Positions 16,459 to 25,454 of a stretch of 64,000 nt of DNA are shown here, piece after piece. Each line of letters begins with the position of its first letter. Position 1 is the first letter of the stretch. The position numbers and the translations under genes were made by a program. This DNA comes from Natrinema zhouii (GTDB lineage: Archaea > Halobacteriota > Halobacteria > Halobacteriales > Natrialbaceae). Under the pieces are notes generated by a model. It was not told the DNA's origin. It did no database searches and saw only the letters and a program-made list of their open reading frames with translations. The stretch spans positions 2,976,001 through 3,040,000 of the forward strand of contig NZ_CP059154.1 in the NCBI RefSeq assembly GCF_013456555.2, written 5' to 3'.

Positions 16459-17134
16459 CGCTCTCACCAGTGCCCTGCAAGACCATATTCCGAACCGTTT
16501 CGAACTCGTCGGTTTCGTAGACAGCGATCCCGTCGCTCAAGACGTCTCGGAGTTCGGTGCGATAGTTCGGAACCGCTCCGAGCGCCTCGACGTCGATCTC
16601 GTATTCGTATCGGCTACCGTCGAACGCCTCGTTCTCGAGTCGCTGCCTCACCCGGTTCGCTCGTCGCTGATTTTCCATTCGGTCATCCAGCACCAGCACC
16701 CAGAGATCGATATCGCTTCGCCGATCGGCGTCGCCTCGAGCGACGCTTCCGTACAGGACGACCGCGATCACGGACTCGAGTTCGTCGACGACCGTCTCCG
16801 CAGCCGCCTTTACGGGCGCGTGGAATTCCGATTGCGGGATCTGGAAGTACGCATCGTCGGGAACGTGGAGGCGGTCGCGATTGATGCAGACCATTCGGCG
16901 CGCTCCGTCCCGTTCCGTGACGACGAGTTCGGTACTCGAGAGGACGTCCACCGCTTTGGTGACACTCGGTCTCGAGTAGCCCACCGCGTTTGCGAGGTCC
17001 GTAATCGAGAACGCGTCGTCGGGGTGTCGACTCAAGAATAGCAGGACGTCGTCTATCGTTTCGCTCCCGAACAGCCGCTCGTCTCGGACGGGGAGGTCGA
17101 GGGTTATCGTCGGCCCGTTCGGTTCCATTTTCAT
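16451..17134 (-). CDS. MNT nucleotidyltransferase with N-terminal winged helix, putative antitoxin
   Basis: A 227-residue protein. Residues about 25-85 form a winged helix-turn-helix (ITDLANAVGYSRPSVTKAVD). Around 145-160 is the minimal nucleotidyltransferase motif GSVARGDADRRSDIDLWV, with both aspartates of the GSx10DxD signature. In HEPN/MNT modules this type of protein neutralises the toxin, in characterised pairs by adding nucleotides to it. The DNA-binding domain suggests it also represses its own promoter. Two TATA-like boxes (GTATAAGG and GGTATAAGTG, minus strand) lie 25-35 bases upstream of the start. Confidence 0.82.
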   Translation of the reverse strand: MKMEPNGPTITLDLPVRDERLFGSETIDDVLLFLSRHPDDAFSITDLANAVGYSRPSVTKAVDVLSSTELVVTERDGARRMVCINRDRLHVPDDAYFQIPQSEFHAPVKAAAETVVDELESVIAVVLYGSVARGDADRRSDIDLWVLVLDDRMENQRRANRVRQRLENEAFDGSRYEYEIDVEALGAVPNYRTELRDVLSDGIAVYETDEFETVRNMVLQGTGESDA

Positions 17135-17441
17135 TGTAAAGGTACTGTTTCCCTTTCCACTTATACCTTATACTAGAATCGCGATGGTGGCGCTCCCCAG
17201 CGGTCGTAGTACGGATCAGACGATGTCAGTTCGAACGAGCGGGCGGCAAACAGCATGACAACGGTTCCCACCGAACGTTTGAGAGAGGTTTTCGACGGCG
17301 TCCGAGCGGAGCAGGACGGTACTCGTCGTTCGGATACGCTCGGCATCATATTGGAAATTTGACTCACCGCAGAAATCGGTTCCTCGAGCGGCCCTCGCTA
17401 CCAGCAGTTTCTTACTGTGACGATTCGAGGTGGCAGGTATC
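17135..17441. other. Promoter region of the MNT gene and otherwise noncoding
   Basis: It holds the minus-strand promoter of the MNT gene near 17155-17170. I see no convincing gene; a 35-codon plus-strand frame at 17255-17362 lacks any recognisable feature. The stretch may be what is left of DNA lost when the neighbouring methylase gene was truncated. Confidence 0.4.
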
Positions 17442-17609
17442 ATGAGTCAGGCGACGCTGTCGGATCGGCCGTACACGAATTCGAATCTCTTCTCCGAACA
17501 CTATCTCGACGAGCGGATTCAGGAACGGGACGAGTGGGAGTGTGACGCGACCGCCAGCGAGGCGCTGGCCGAACTGCAGTCGCTCTACGAACTCGAGTCG
17601 GGCTACTGA
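17442..17609 (+). pseudogene. N-terminal remnant of an Eco57I-like restriction-modification methylase
   Basis: A 55-codon frame beginning MSQATLSDRPYTNSNLFSEH and continuing YLDERIQERDEWECD. I recognise this as the conserved N-terminus of large haloarchaeal Eco57I-type DNA methylase/restriction proteins, normally over 1,000 residues. Here it stops after LQSLYELESGY, so only the first few percent remain. It lies tail-to-tail with mcrC. The call is from memory of the family start; the match covers nearly the whole remnant. Confidence 0.6.
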
Positions 17610-17631
17610 AGAAAGCGACAACCCAACGATG

Positions 17632-18987
17632 CTATAGGATCTCGCGTAGCACAACCGCTAACTTATCTTCCAACTCATCTGCTTGCAAGATCGTGACCGG
17701 GTTCTCGGACTGGGCTTCGAGCGATGCAGTATCGTCTTCGAGATCTTGAACGACCAGCAGTCCGTTCCACCCTGAGCCGAAGTAGTTCCCGTCGTCACGA
17801 CCGAAGACGTAGTCTTCGTTAACCCGAAGAAAGGCGAGGTACTCTAACGTCTCTTTGATTCCACGACGGATCGTGTCCGTGTTGGTACTGTTCTTCACTT
17901 CCACGATCAGGTACTCGTGTTGATCGTCCGTCTCGGAGATGATCTCGAGGACAATAACGTCGGGACGACCCGTCTGATTTCGAAACTCCCGACCGAAGTA
18001 GTCGCTCGCGATCTCCTTTGCCGTAAGCTGTACCTCATCTGTCCGTGATGGCTCCTCTTGGTCTTCATCAGGAACTGCGACGAACGACAGATTTCGATCA
18101 GATGCCGAATTATCGTGATAGAGAGCGATCTGTTTGTCACCATCGAATCGGGCCACCTCCTGCCGACCTGTGGCAATCGTCTTGAACTCGGGTTGGCTCT
18201 CTTGCAGTTGCTCGAGCGTTGCGACGAACCGGAAGAGGACGTACAGTTCGAAGAGCGAATCCTGATCGTCGGGTGCAATTGCCGTTTCATCAAGTAGTTC
18301 CCTAATTTCGTCTGAGTCGCCCTCATACAGCCGCTCTCGAGATTTGAGTAGTGACGCAGCCTCGCGGTATACCTCCTGTCGCGAATTAGCGGCGGTCGTA
18401 AGCATCCGTTCGGTCGGCTCGTAGGTGGCTGGATCGCGAATCCGACGAACGTGGACGTTCCGTTCGACGATTTTCTGTAGCTCGTCAATGAGGTTCTCGT
18501 TTCCTTTCCACGTCTCTTGGACCCACTCGTACTCCCCCCGGAGATACTCTTCTGCCTCTCGGATCGTCGTGTGAATAACGGATATCAACCGTTTGAGAAC
18601 GATGTTTTCGGGGATATCGTAGTCTACTGACCGGTTGTCACAGACGAAGATCGACGTATCTCGAGGGTGTTCGGAATAGCGTTTCTTGATCGTCGCTCCC
18701 CAGTTGATTCGTCCGTCAACGGTGCCACGTCGCGTTCGTGATGTTGTTTGCGTTTCCGTTCGAATACTTCGCAGATGTTCCGAGAGCTCCCTCACGAACG
18801 AGACGACATCGGATTTGAGAATGAAGTGGAGATCAAGCAGCAGTTCGTACTCCTCGAATCGGTCGTCCAACTGCTCCGGTTTGATCGACTGCGCCAGCTC
18901 ACGCTCGGGAAACGACCCGCGCATCACGTGGGCGAGGATGTCTTCGGTAAGCTGATCGAGGAGTTCGTTTCTATTCATTCGTCGCAA
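17632..18987 (-). CDS. mcrC: McrC-like subunit of a McrBC restriction system
   Basis: A 451-residue protein that starts 17 bases inside the end of the mcrB gene. The C-terminal third holds a PD-(D/E)xK-type nuclease core: GRPDVIVLEI, then EYLIVEVKNSTNTDTIRRGI, where EVK supplies the catalytic lysine. The N-terminal part is helical (RELAQSIKPEQLDD and beyond) and likely contacts McrB. It is inferred to cleave DNA when McrB loads on modified cytosines. DNA in this gene is noticeably less GC-rich than in neighbouring core genes, consistent with horizontal transfer. Confidence 0.75.
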   Translation of the reverse strand: MRRMNRNELLDQLTEDILAHVMRGSFPERELAQSIKPEQLDDRFEEYELLLDLHFILKSDVVSFVRELSEHLRSIRTETQTTSRTRRGTVDGRINWGATIKKRYSEHPRDTSIFVCDNRSVDYDIPENIVLKRLISVIHTTIREAEEYLRGEYEWVQETWKGNENLIDELQKIVERNVHVRRIRDPATYEPTERMLTTAANSRQEVYREAASLLKSRERLYEGDSDEIRELLDETAIAPDDQDSLFELYVLFRFVATLEQLQESQPEFKTIATGRQEVARFDGDKQIALYHDNSASDRNLSFVAVPDEDQEEPSRTDEVQLTAKEIASDYFGREFRNQTGRPDVIVLEIISETDDQHEYLIVEVKNSTNTDTIRRGIKETLEYLAFLRVNEDYVFGRDDGNYFGSGWNGLLVVQDLEDDTASLEAQSENPVTILQADELEDKLAVVLREIL

Positions 18988-21649
18988 CCGTTACCTGGAG
19001 CATCTCTCGTGCCGCTTGCTCGAGAAGCAATGCCTCGATTTCGTTGACAGCCGCTATTTCCTGAACGATCGTCCGTCGCTTCGGAACCCCCTCGAGTTGG
19101 GGGAAGATATAGCTGATAACCGCTTGAGTGAGGTGGTACTCGAGTTCGTCCTCGGGATGCTGATTAACGTATCGGAGGATATCTTCGATGATCGCGGGGC
19201 CGATCGAGCGTTCCTCCACAGCGTGGTTCGTCTCCCGCCAAACGCGACCGATAGCCATCGCTTCGTTGCGATTGAGATCGAGATCCCACGCGTTTGCGTA
19301 GTCGTAGATCAGTTGTTCTAACTGATCATCGTCTGCCGGATCCTCGGGGAGTGTAGGAGCAGGAACGCGAATGAAGGCGAACCGGCGCATGAATGCGTAA
19401 CTCATCTCGTAGAGCGAGGTTTTGTCGTAGGTGTTCATCGTCGCGAAGATACGCCACGAATTCGGCACGAGATACTGACGGTCCGCAGGACGTCCAGAGA
19501 GCTCGTCGGTCGTTGTGAGTTCGATTTCACGACCGTTTTTGGTGTACGGTAGTTGGACTGACTGCCCCGAGAGGAGCGTAAAGAGTTGGCCGAACGCTTT
19601 GTCGATGTCTGCACGGTTCAGTTCGTCGACAATGAGTAAATCGTTCGATTGGGCCTCAGTCTGGGCGTTTTTGAGTCGGTTCAGGACGATTCCAGGGGTG
19701 AACGCGAGATTGTCACCATCGCTTTCGGATTCGTTCGGCATGTATCCGCCGACCGTATCGAACGTCGACCAGTCGGCGGTCGCCGTCGTCATTTCGAAAT
19801 CCGAATATAAGTACGGGTGCGTATCTGCCAGCGAGTTGCAGACTCGACGGGCAATCTCCGTCTTTCCGGTTCCCGGTGGCCCAGTTAGGAGGATGTGCTT
19901 ACCAGCTGTGAGCGCCGTCGTGATCTGCTCGAGAATCCGTTCACCTTGATCATCTGGGAAGTAGAGGCCGTCGAGCGTTTCGGACGGGATCGAACCGCGA
20001 TACTGTTTGTGAATGTTGATCGCTGGAGCCTCACTCAACGTGTCCGCGATCGCCTCGATGAGCGCCACTGGCTGATCGTGATCGATCGTATCATTGTCTG
20101 TTCGAAACGTCGCGTACTGTGACTGGACCGGAAATTCGATACCAGCAACCTCGTTACAGATACTGTTGGCTTGCGCAATCGGGAGGAGATCCGTCGTCAG
20201 CGCGTCGCACTCCCGATCGATCTCTGATGTTGTCTTTTCAGTGATCGACCGAGATGTATCGATATCGTCGATCGAGCCGGTGAGGAATAGCCGATCGAAC
20301 ATCGCGACCAACGGATACGACTCCCCGCGTTCGTGTTCGTCCCACCACCACGGTTCCTCTTTCTCGAACGTCCGTCCGAGAATTCCGACTCCGATTATGC
20401 CGTTTGGGTGACGGCTGAGTTCTCCGTTCGATGGCTCTTCATGGGAATGGAGAATAACAACATCGCCTTCCGAGAACTCCTCCCATCGACTCCGATATTC
20501 TTCTCCGGACGACACCGAACTATACTCGATACTCGTTAGCCAGTAGTCGGATGGGGCAGTGAACTTGTATACCGTCGGTGATGTCGCTCGAATGTGTGAT
20601 AGCACTGGATGAGTGCTGTCAACCGGTCGAGCTACCGGCTCCGTTTCCGTATCCGTCTCCACGGTGTAACTGTCGTGGAGAATACTGTTCAGTCGAGGTT
20701 GACTCAAAACACTCCCGGCATGGTCGATTTCCTCTTGGAGAATCCGAACCCAACAGAGAAAGAGCGTCTTTGCCGGCGAAAACGAATAATGATATCCGAC
20801 GCCGAGTTCGCTGGCAGTCTCCTCGAGTTCGGGTTCGAGTGATTCGTAGATGTTCCGAAGTTGATCGAATCGTACCGCTGTGTTCGCGGAGACTGTATCA
20901 GATGGTTTGAACCCCGTGAGTGCAGCCGACCACTCGGCGACGAGTGCCCCCCCGAGACGGGTTTTGAGCCACGACGTATTCACCGAGGATTCCTCGAGTC
21001 GGGTTCGAATATCGGTTATCGCAGCCTCGAGCGTCTCATATTCGTCGGCTGATTCGGTGTCGACAGCTAATTCGGCTGGATAGATCTTGTTACCGCGGAT
21101 CTGCTCGATAAACGCCTCGATTGAGTCATACTCTGCGAAGAACGTCGATCCACTTCGATCGAAATCGATGCCACTGAACGTGTCGTTTGGCCACCCCCGA
21201 AAATCAAGTATCTCCCAGAAATCCTCGCGGTCGAGGGTCGTCTCGTATATCGGATCGAGAAACATTACGTGCTGATACGAAACGTCCGACACCTCTCCCC
21301 AACCGATCGCGTCTGTAAATGCCGCTGCCGCCTCCTCATCCAGGATCGTTGCGTGGTCGATACGAGCGAGATGCGTATAGTCGCCTCCGTTACGGCCATC
21401 ACGATCTGCAAATAAGAGATAATCACCGGTATCAGCCGGTTTGTCCTCTGTATTCCCCCACACTCGAAGGGTCTCGTGCTCTAGGGGTATTTCACAGTAC
21501 TCTGTGAGTTGATCTCGGTGAACTCCGTCAACGATCGTTCGCTCGAAGTTTATTCGAATTGGCTCGTCGTCTTCCGTCTTTACTGGAACCTGATAGATGG
21601 TTGGTGGGTCTCTGTTTGTTTCATCGTTCTCTGATAATCCCGCTCCCAT
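18971..21649 (-). CDS. mcrB: McrB-like AAA+ GTPase with long N-terminal reader region
   Basis: An 892-residue protein. The C-terminal AAA+ part has Walker A GPPGTGKTE near 585-593, then LLIVDELNRADIDKAFGQL (McrB Walker B) and FATMNTYDKTSLYEMSYAFMRRF (McrB sensor signature). About 560 residues precede it. Residues roughly 15-170 (with YLLFADRDGRNGGDYTHLAR and FWEILDFRGWP) and roughly 365-470 (FTAPSDYWLTSIEY...GDVVILHSH) both resemble EVE/PUA-like modified-base readers, joined by a helical segment. It pairs with McrC. GC content is lower than in the surroundings. The identity of the reader domains is inferred by eye. Confidence 0.82.
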   Translation of the reverse strand: MGAGLSENDETNRDPPTIYQVPVKTEDDEPIRINFERTIVDGVHRDQLTEYCEIPLEHETLRVWGNTEDKPADTGDYLLFADRDGRNGGDYTHLARIDHATILDEEAAAAFTDAIGWGEVSDVSYQHVMFLDPIYETTLDREDFWEILDFRGWPNDTFSGIDFDRSGSTFFAEYDSIEAFIEQIRGNKIYPAELAVDTESADEYETLEAAITDIRTRLEESSVNTSWLKTRLGGALVAEWSAALTGFKPSDTVSANTAVRFDQLRNIYESLEPELEETASELGVGYHYSFSPAKTLFLCWVRILQEEIDHAGSVLSQPRLNSILHDSYTVETDTETEPVARPVDSTHPVLSHIRATSPTVYKFTAPSDYWLTSIEYSSVSSGEEYRSRWEEFSEGDVVILHSHEEPSNGELSRHPNGIIGVGILGRTFEKEEPWWWDEHERGESYPLVAMFDRLFLTGSIDDIDTSRSITEKTTSEIDRECDALTTDLLPIAQANSICNEVAGIEFPVQSQYATFRTDNDTIDHDQPVALIEAIADTLSEAPAINIHKQYRGSIPSETLDGLYFPDDQGERILEQITTALTAGKHILLTGPPGTGKTEIARRVCNSLADTHPYLYSDFEMTTATADWSTFDTVGGYMPNESESDGDNLAFTPGIVLNRLKNAQTEAQSNDLLIVDELNRADIDKAFGQLFTLLSGQSVQLPYTKNGREIELTTTDELSGRPADRQYLVPNSWRIFATMNTYDKTSLYEMSYAFMRRFAFIRVPAPTLPEDPADDDQLEQLIYDYANAWDLDLNRNEAMAIGRVWRETNHAVEERSIGPAIIEDILRYVNQHPEDELEYHLTQAVISYIFPQLEGVPKRRTIVQEIAAVNEIEALLLEQAAREMLQVTVATNE

Positions 21650-21962
21650 TGTTTTCTAATTCGAGACAGTATCTACCTATAAATCCTGTTACGATATCAC
21701 GAAGGTCGGTATTTGAATCAACTCGACTGTAAGACCAGTTATATGAAAGAGGTCTCCTGAAGTTTAGCAAACTTCCCGGAGCTCACTACCAAGACCGACT
21801 CGCTGGTTAATCGACTTCGAAAGTTCAACTCGTTCGAGGAAGCAGTCAGCCGATGACTATTAGATCCGTAACGTGTGTTCGGTCTGACTGAGCTTTACGA
21901 CGCGGACTCGGGGAAAATGGGGAGAGTGCCTTATACCTTCAGGACGCCTACACTTTTCGATT
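21650..21962. other. Noncoding stretch with a perfect hairpin, upstream of mcrB
   Basis: The mcrB promoter should lie near 21660-21690 (AT-rich). A perfect inverted repeat GAAGTTT-AGC-AAACTTC is at 21759-21775. The stretch 21790-21856 reads as a short coding-like tail ending VSR and a stop, possibly a gene remnant; I could not identify it. This may be the edge of the imported restriction region. Confidence 0.45.
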
Positions 21963-22235
21963 ATGCCGAACGAGATATTCACGGATCCGGAGTCAGCGAC
22001 TGACAAGTGGGCCAGCATTCGGATGACGGAACCGACGGAGAAGGAGTGGGACGTCGATTTCGTCGTCGCCGGTGGACGGGTCGAGTACGTCGACCTCCGC
22101 GTCCGACCCGAACTCCTCACACCGTTCGTGGCCCGTCTCCTCGAGGACGTCGATGCGGAGACGGCCCGGACGATTCTCTCGGACATCGCTGATCGAAACG
22201 AGATCGACCTTCTCGAGGAGCACGGCGACGACTAA
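21963..22235 (+). CDS. Small acidic conserved protein
   Basis: A 90-residue acidic protein (MPNEIFTDPESATDKWASIR). The middle VDFVVAGGRVEYVDLRVRPE suggests a small beta sheet, and the end is helical (FVARLLEDVDAETARTILSDIA). It has no cysteine, membrane segment or known motif. Codon use is like the core genes, unlike mcrBC next door. The function is unknown. Confidence 0.6.
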   Translation: MPNEIFTDPESATDKWASIRMTEPTEKEWDVDFVVAGGRVEYVDLRVRPELLTPFVARLLEDVDAETARTILSDIADRNEIDLLEEHGDD

Positions 22236-22368
22236 TCGAGACCTTGCGGACTCGAGTCCCGGTTCCGAACCGGCCGCCCGACGGGCGATGTCGGCAGGTG
22301 GTGTGTGGTGATTCGATCGGAACCGCCGACCGGCCGGCTGATCGTCGGGGCTCGAGCCCGACCCCGAC

Positions 22369-22539
22369 TTACTCCTCGCGAAGGCTCGGAAAGAGGTCCG
22401 GCGGGATCGAACAGCCACAGGGAGCGACGGAGCCGGTGTGCGGGCCGGTGGCGGCCGAGAACAGCACCGGGTCGCCACAGCGCGGACAGTCGGGGAACGG
22501 CGACTCGTCGTCGTCGCTCGCGTCCGACCGGCTAGCCAT
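22369..22539 (-). CDS. Small CPxCG zinc-finger protein
   Basis: A 56-residue protein: a polar Asp/Ser N-terminus, then CPRCGDPVLFSA near 18-29 and APCGCSIPPDL near 39-49. The two paired-cysteine sites can hold one zinc ion. Small proteins of this CPxCG type are common and often functional in haloarchaea. The frame is closed at both ends, has strong haloarchaeal codon use and a conserved-looking core. The function is unknown. Confidence 0.6.
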   Translation of the reverse strand: MASRSDASDDDESPFPDCPRCGDPVLFSAATGPHTGSVAPCGCSIPPDLFPSLREE

Positions 22540-23112
22540 GGTAATCGGGCCTCGGTCGTTGCGGCGAGGACACTACTCGAGTCGGGCGATTCGACGGTCG
22601 TGCGGGACGTTTATGTCCCGGTAGAATCAACGCAATCATGGCAACCGAAGTGTTCCGCTTTGGAAGCCATGTCTCGGGTGCTGGTTCCACCCGGGGCATT
22701 TCGATGTAACCCCTTACTTGTGCGTTTAGAGACTGGCTTCCGTTTGGATTGTTGACTTGTTGTGACTTATATCTATTGTTACTTCGGAGAAAGAGAGTCT
22801 GCCTCGAGCACCCTGAACTCCGATCACCGACGCTCGAGCCCCTCGATCCGAACCGATCGACTGCTGTGCGTACCGACGAGACGGGAGCGATCGTTCCGTG
22901 TTCGAGCGAACTGCCGAACGGCCGGCTATCGCACCAACTGAAACGATTCACACACTAATCGCAAAGCTGTCGTGCGATCGGGTGTGTATTAACTTTCAGT
23001 TAGTGCTATACTCGTCGAATTCGACACCTGAACGCCGTCTCGTTCGCTCCGAACGAACGAGCGACCGAACCGGGGCCCAAATCTATATCCTCGCCGTACC
23101 GAGAGGTAGGGC
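22540..23112. other. Noncoding stretch before a sensor kinase gene
   Basis: I see no convincing gene. It holds AT-rich promoter-like sequence near 22755-22785 (TTGTGACTTATATCTATTG). A 23-codon frame at 22638-22709 has nothing to support it. The kinase promoter would be near 23080-23090 (CTATATCCTCG). Confidence 0.4.
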
Positions 23113-25422
23113 ATGAGCAACCGAGACGAATCTCGGCGCGAGAGCGTCTCGATCGAGCCGGTTCGCGTCCTCTGTGTGGACGGCGATCCGGATCGCCTCG
23201 CCGAGACGGCCGACGCCCTCGAGCGGGCGGACGACGCCATCGAAACGCTCGGTGCGACTGGCACGAGCGATGCGCTCGAGCGCCTCGCCGAGACCGACGT
23301 CGACTGCATCGTTTCGGAGTACGACCTGCCCGACGCGGACGGACTGGCGTTGCTGGACGCGGTCCGAACCGACGATGAGGACCGCCCCTTCGTGCTGTTC
23401 ACGGACGCGGGATCGGAAGCGGTCGCGAGCGAGGCGATCACGGCCGGCGCCACGGACTACCTGCGGCGGGACGCGACCGAGTACGCGACGCTGGCGGAGA
23501 GTGTCTGCACCGCCGTCGAAACGGCTCGATCCGAACTGCAACGACAGCGCCAGCTCCGCGCCATCGAAACCGCACAGGAGGGGATCAGTCTGCTGGACGA
23601 CGACGGCCGATTCGTCTACGTGAACCGGGCGTATGCAGATCTGTACGGCTACGACCCCGCCGACCTGCTTGGCGAGCACTGGGAACGGCTGTATCCGGAC
23701 GACGAACTCGAGCGCGCCCGCGACGAGATCGTCCCGACGGTCATGGCCGAGGGCGACTGGTACGGTGAGACGACCGGTCTCCGGGCGGACGGGAGCACCT
23801 TCGTCGAAGCCCACTCGCTGTCGACGACCGGCAACGGCGATCTCATCTGTACGGTCCAGGACGTGACGGACCGCAAGGAGCGCGAGCGCGACCTCGAGCG
23901 CTACGAGACGATCATCGAAGCCCTCGGCGATCCCGTCTACACGGTCGATTCCGAGGGCCGGTACGCGTTCGTCAACGACGCCTACGCCGAGATGACCGGC
24001 TACGAGAAGGACGAAATCGTCGGCCGACACGTCTCGTTCCTGCTCGACGATTCGTCCATAGAACGCAGCCTCGAGTGTATCCGGTCGCTGCTCTCCGACG
24101 ACACCGACGTCCGCCAACGCACCTACGAGATCACCGTCGAAACGGGCGACGGCAGACCGATCCGCTGCGAGGATCACCTCTCACTACTGCCCCTCGAGGA
24201 CGGCCGGTACCGCGGCGTCGCCGGCGTCGTTCGCGACATTACCGAACGCACGGCGCGCGAACGGAAACTCGAGCGCGACGAGACCATCCTCGAGACGATC
24301 CCCGACGAGGTGTACGCGCTCGACGACGAGGGCTATCTCACCAAGATCGTCCCGCCGATCAACGCCGAGGTGACGACGACGGGGTACCGGCCCGAGGAAC
24401 TGGTCGGCGAACACATCTCGATCTTCATGGACGACGAGGACATCGCCATGGCCGAATCGGAGATCCGCGACCTGTTGCGTTCCGACGACCGCGACCACGC
24501 GTCCTTCGAAATGGAGACGATCACGGCGGACGGCGAACGGGTGCCCAACGAGAACCACATCGCGACGCTGCCGCCGGACGAGGACGGCCGATTCCAGGGG
24601 ACCGTCGGCGTCCTGCGCGACATCACCGACCGCAAAGCCCGCGAGCGAGAGCTGAAAGAACAGAACGAACGTCTCGAGCGATTCGCCAGCATCGTCTCCC
24701 ACGACCTCCGGAATCCGCTGAACGTCGCGCAGGGACGACTCGAGGCGGCCCGCGAAACCTGTGACTGTGCCGACGACGACCTCGAGGCCGTCGCGTGGGC
24801 GCACGATCGGATGGAAGTTTTGATCGAAAACATCCTCATGGTCGCACGAGAACGCGACCCGGTGTTGAACGCCGAACCGATCGACTTGGCAGCGCTCGTC
24901 GAAGACTGCTGGCAGAACGTCGACACGGCCGACGCGACGTTGCGAATCGAATCGGACGCCGCCATCTACGCGGACCGGGCGCGGCTCACGCAGCTCCTCG
25001 AGAACCTGATCCGCAACGCCGTGGAGCATGGCTCCACGAGCCCCGACTCGCAAACTCGTCGAGACGCCGTCGAGCATGGCTCGACGAGCCGTTCAGAACC
25101 TGACAGTTCTGAAGATGCGGTCGAACACGGCGGCCAGCGCGTCACGATCACCGTCGACGACCTCGGAGAAGCGGCTGGCAGCGGCTTCTCCATCGCGGAC
25201 GACGGCCCCGGGATTCCGGCGGACGAACGCGAGCGCGTGTTCGAGAGCGGCTACTCGGGCGCTGACAGTGGAACCGGTCTCGGTCTCGCGATCGTCAAGC
25301 GGATCGCCGAGGACCACGGCTGGACCGTGGCCGTTACCGACGGGGACGACGGCGGGACGCGGTTCGAACTGACCGGCGTCGAGCGGGCGGATCGGCGACG
25401 AGCCGACGGCGACGGAGAGTAA
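23113..25422 (+). CDS. Hybrid multi-PAS sensor histidine kinase
   Basis: A 769-residue soluble protein. It has a receiver-like domain at about 17-140 (LCVDGDP, then SEYDLPDADG, in which the Asp phosphosite area is kept), three PAS domains at about 146-256, 262-378 and 383-507, each ending in DxTxRxxRE-type linkers, and a HisKA domain with His530 in VSHDLRNPLN. An HATPase domain follows, with N box near Asn635, DDGPGIP and GTGLGLAIV. No membrane segment is present, so it senses a cytoplasmic signal. The ATP-binding domain carries an odd internal repetition after the N box. No response regulator gene is adjacent. Confidence 0.88.
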   Translation: MSNRDESRRESVSIEPVRVLCVDGDPDRLAETADALERADDAIETLGATGTSDALERLAETDVDCIVSEYDLPDADGLALLDAVRTDDEDRPFVLFTDAGSEAVASEAITAGATDYLRRDATEYATLAESVCTAVETARSELQRQRQLRAIETAQEGISLLDDDGRFVYVNRAYADLYGYDPADLLGEHWERLYPDDELERARDEIVPTVMAEGDWYGETTGLRADGSTFVEAHSLSTTGNGDLICTVQDVTDRKERERDLERYETIIEALGDPVYTVDSEGRYAFVNDAYAEMTGYEKDEIVGRHVSFLLDDSSIERSLECIRSLLSDDTDVRQRTYEITVETGDGRPIRCEDHLSLLPLEDGRYRGVAGVVRDITERTARERKLERDETILETIPDEVYALDDEGYLTKIVPPINAEVTTTGYRPEELVGEHISIFMDDEDIAMAESEIRDLLRSDDRDHASFEMETITADGERVPNENHIATLPPDEDGRFQGTVGVLRDITDRKARERELKEQNERLERFASIVSHDLRNPLNVAQGRLEAARETCDCADDDLEAVAWAHDRMEVLIENILMVARERDPVLNAEPIDLAALVEDCWQNVDTADATLRIESDAAIYADRARLTQLLENLIRNAVEHGSTSPDSQTRRDAVEHGSTSRSEPDSSEDAVEHGGQRVTITVDDLGEAAGSGFSIADDGPGIPADERERVFESGYSGADSGTGLGLAIVKRIAEDHGWTVAVTDGDDGGTRFELTGVERADRRRADGDGE
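25018..25131 (+). repeat. Triplicated AVEHG coding repeat inside the kinase ATP domain
   Basis: Within the kinase gene the peptide AVEHG occurs three times (residues about 636, 653 and 671), the first two followed by STS. At DNA level the first two copies read GCCGTGGAGCATGGCTCCAC and GCCGTCGAGCATGGCTCGAC. The insertion follows the N-box asparagine and lengthens the loop before the next beta strand. It looks like a tandem slippage or duplication. Confidence 0.7.
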
Positions 25423-25454
25423 TCCTTTTGCGGGTCCCCTGCACACGGTCGGGT

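Noticed and set aside
17255..17362. 35-codon plus-strand frame between the MNT and methylase-remnant loci
   Set aside because: No recognisable feature; may be chance.
22638..22709. 23-codon frame upstream of the kinase gene
   Set aside because: No promoter, motif or sign of selection; too short to judge.
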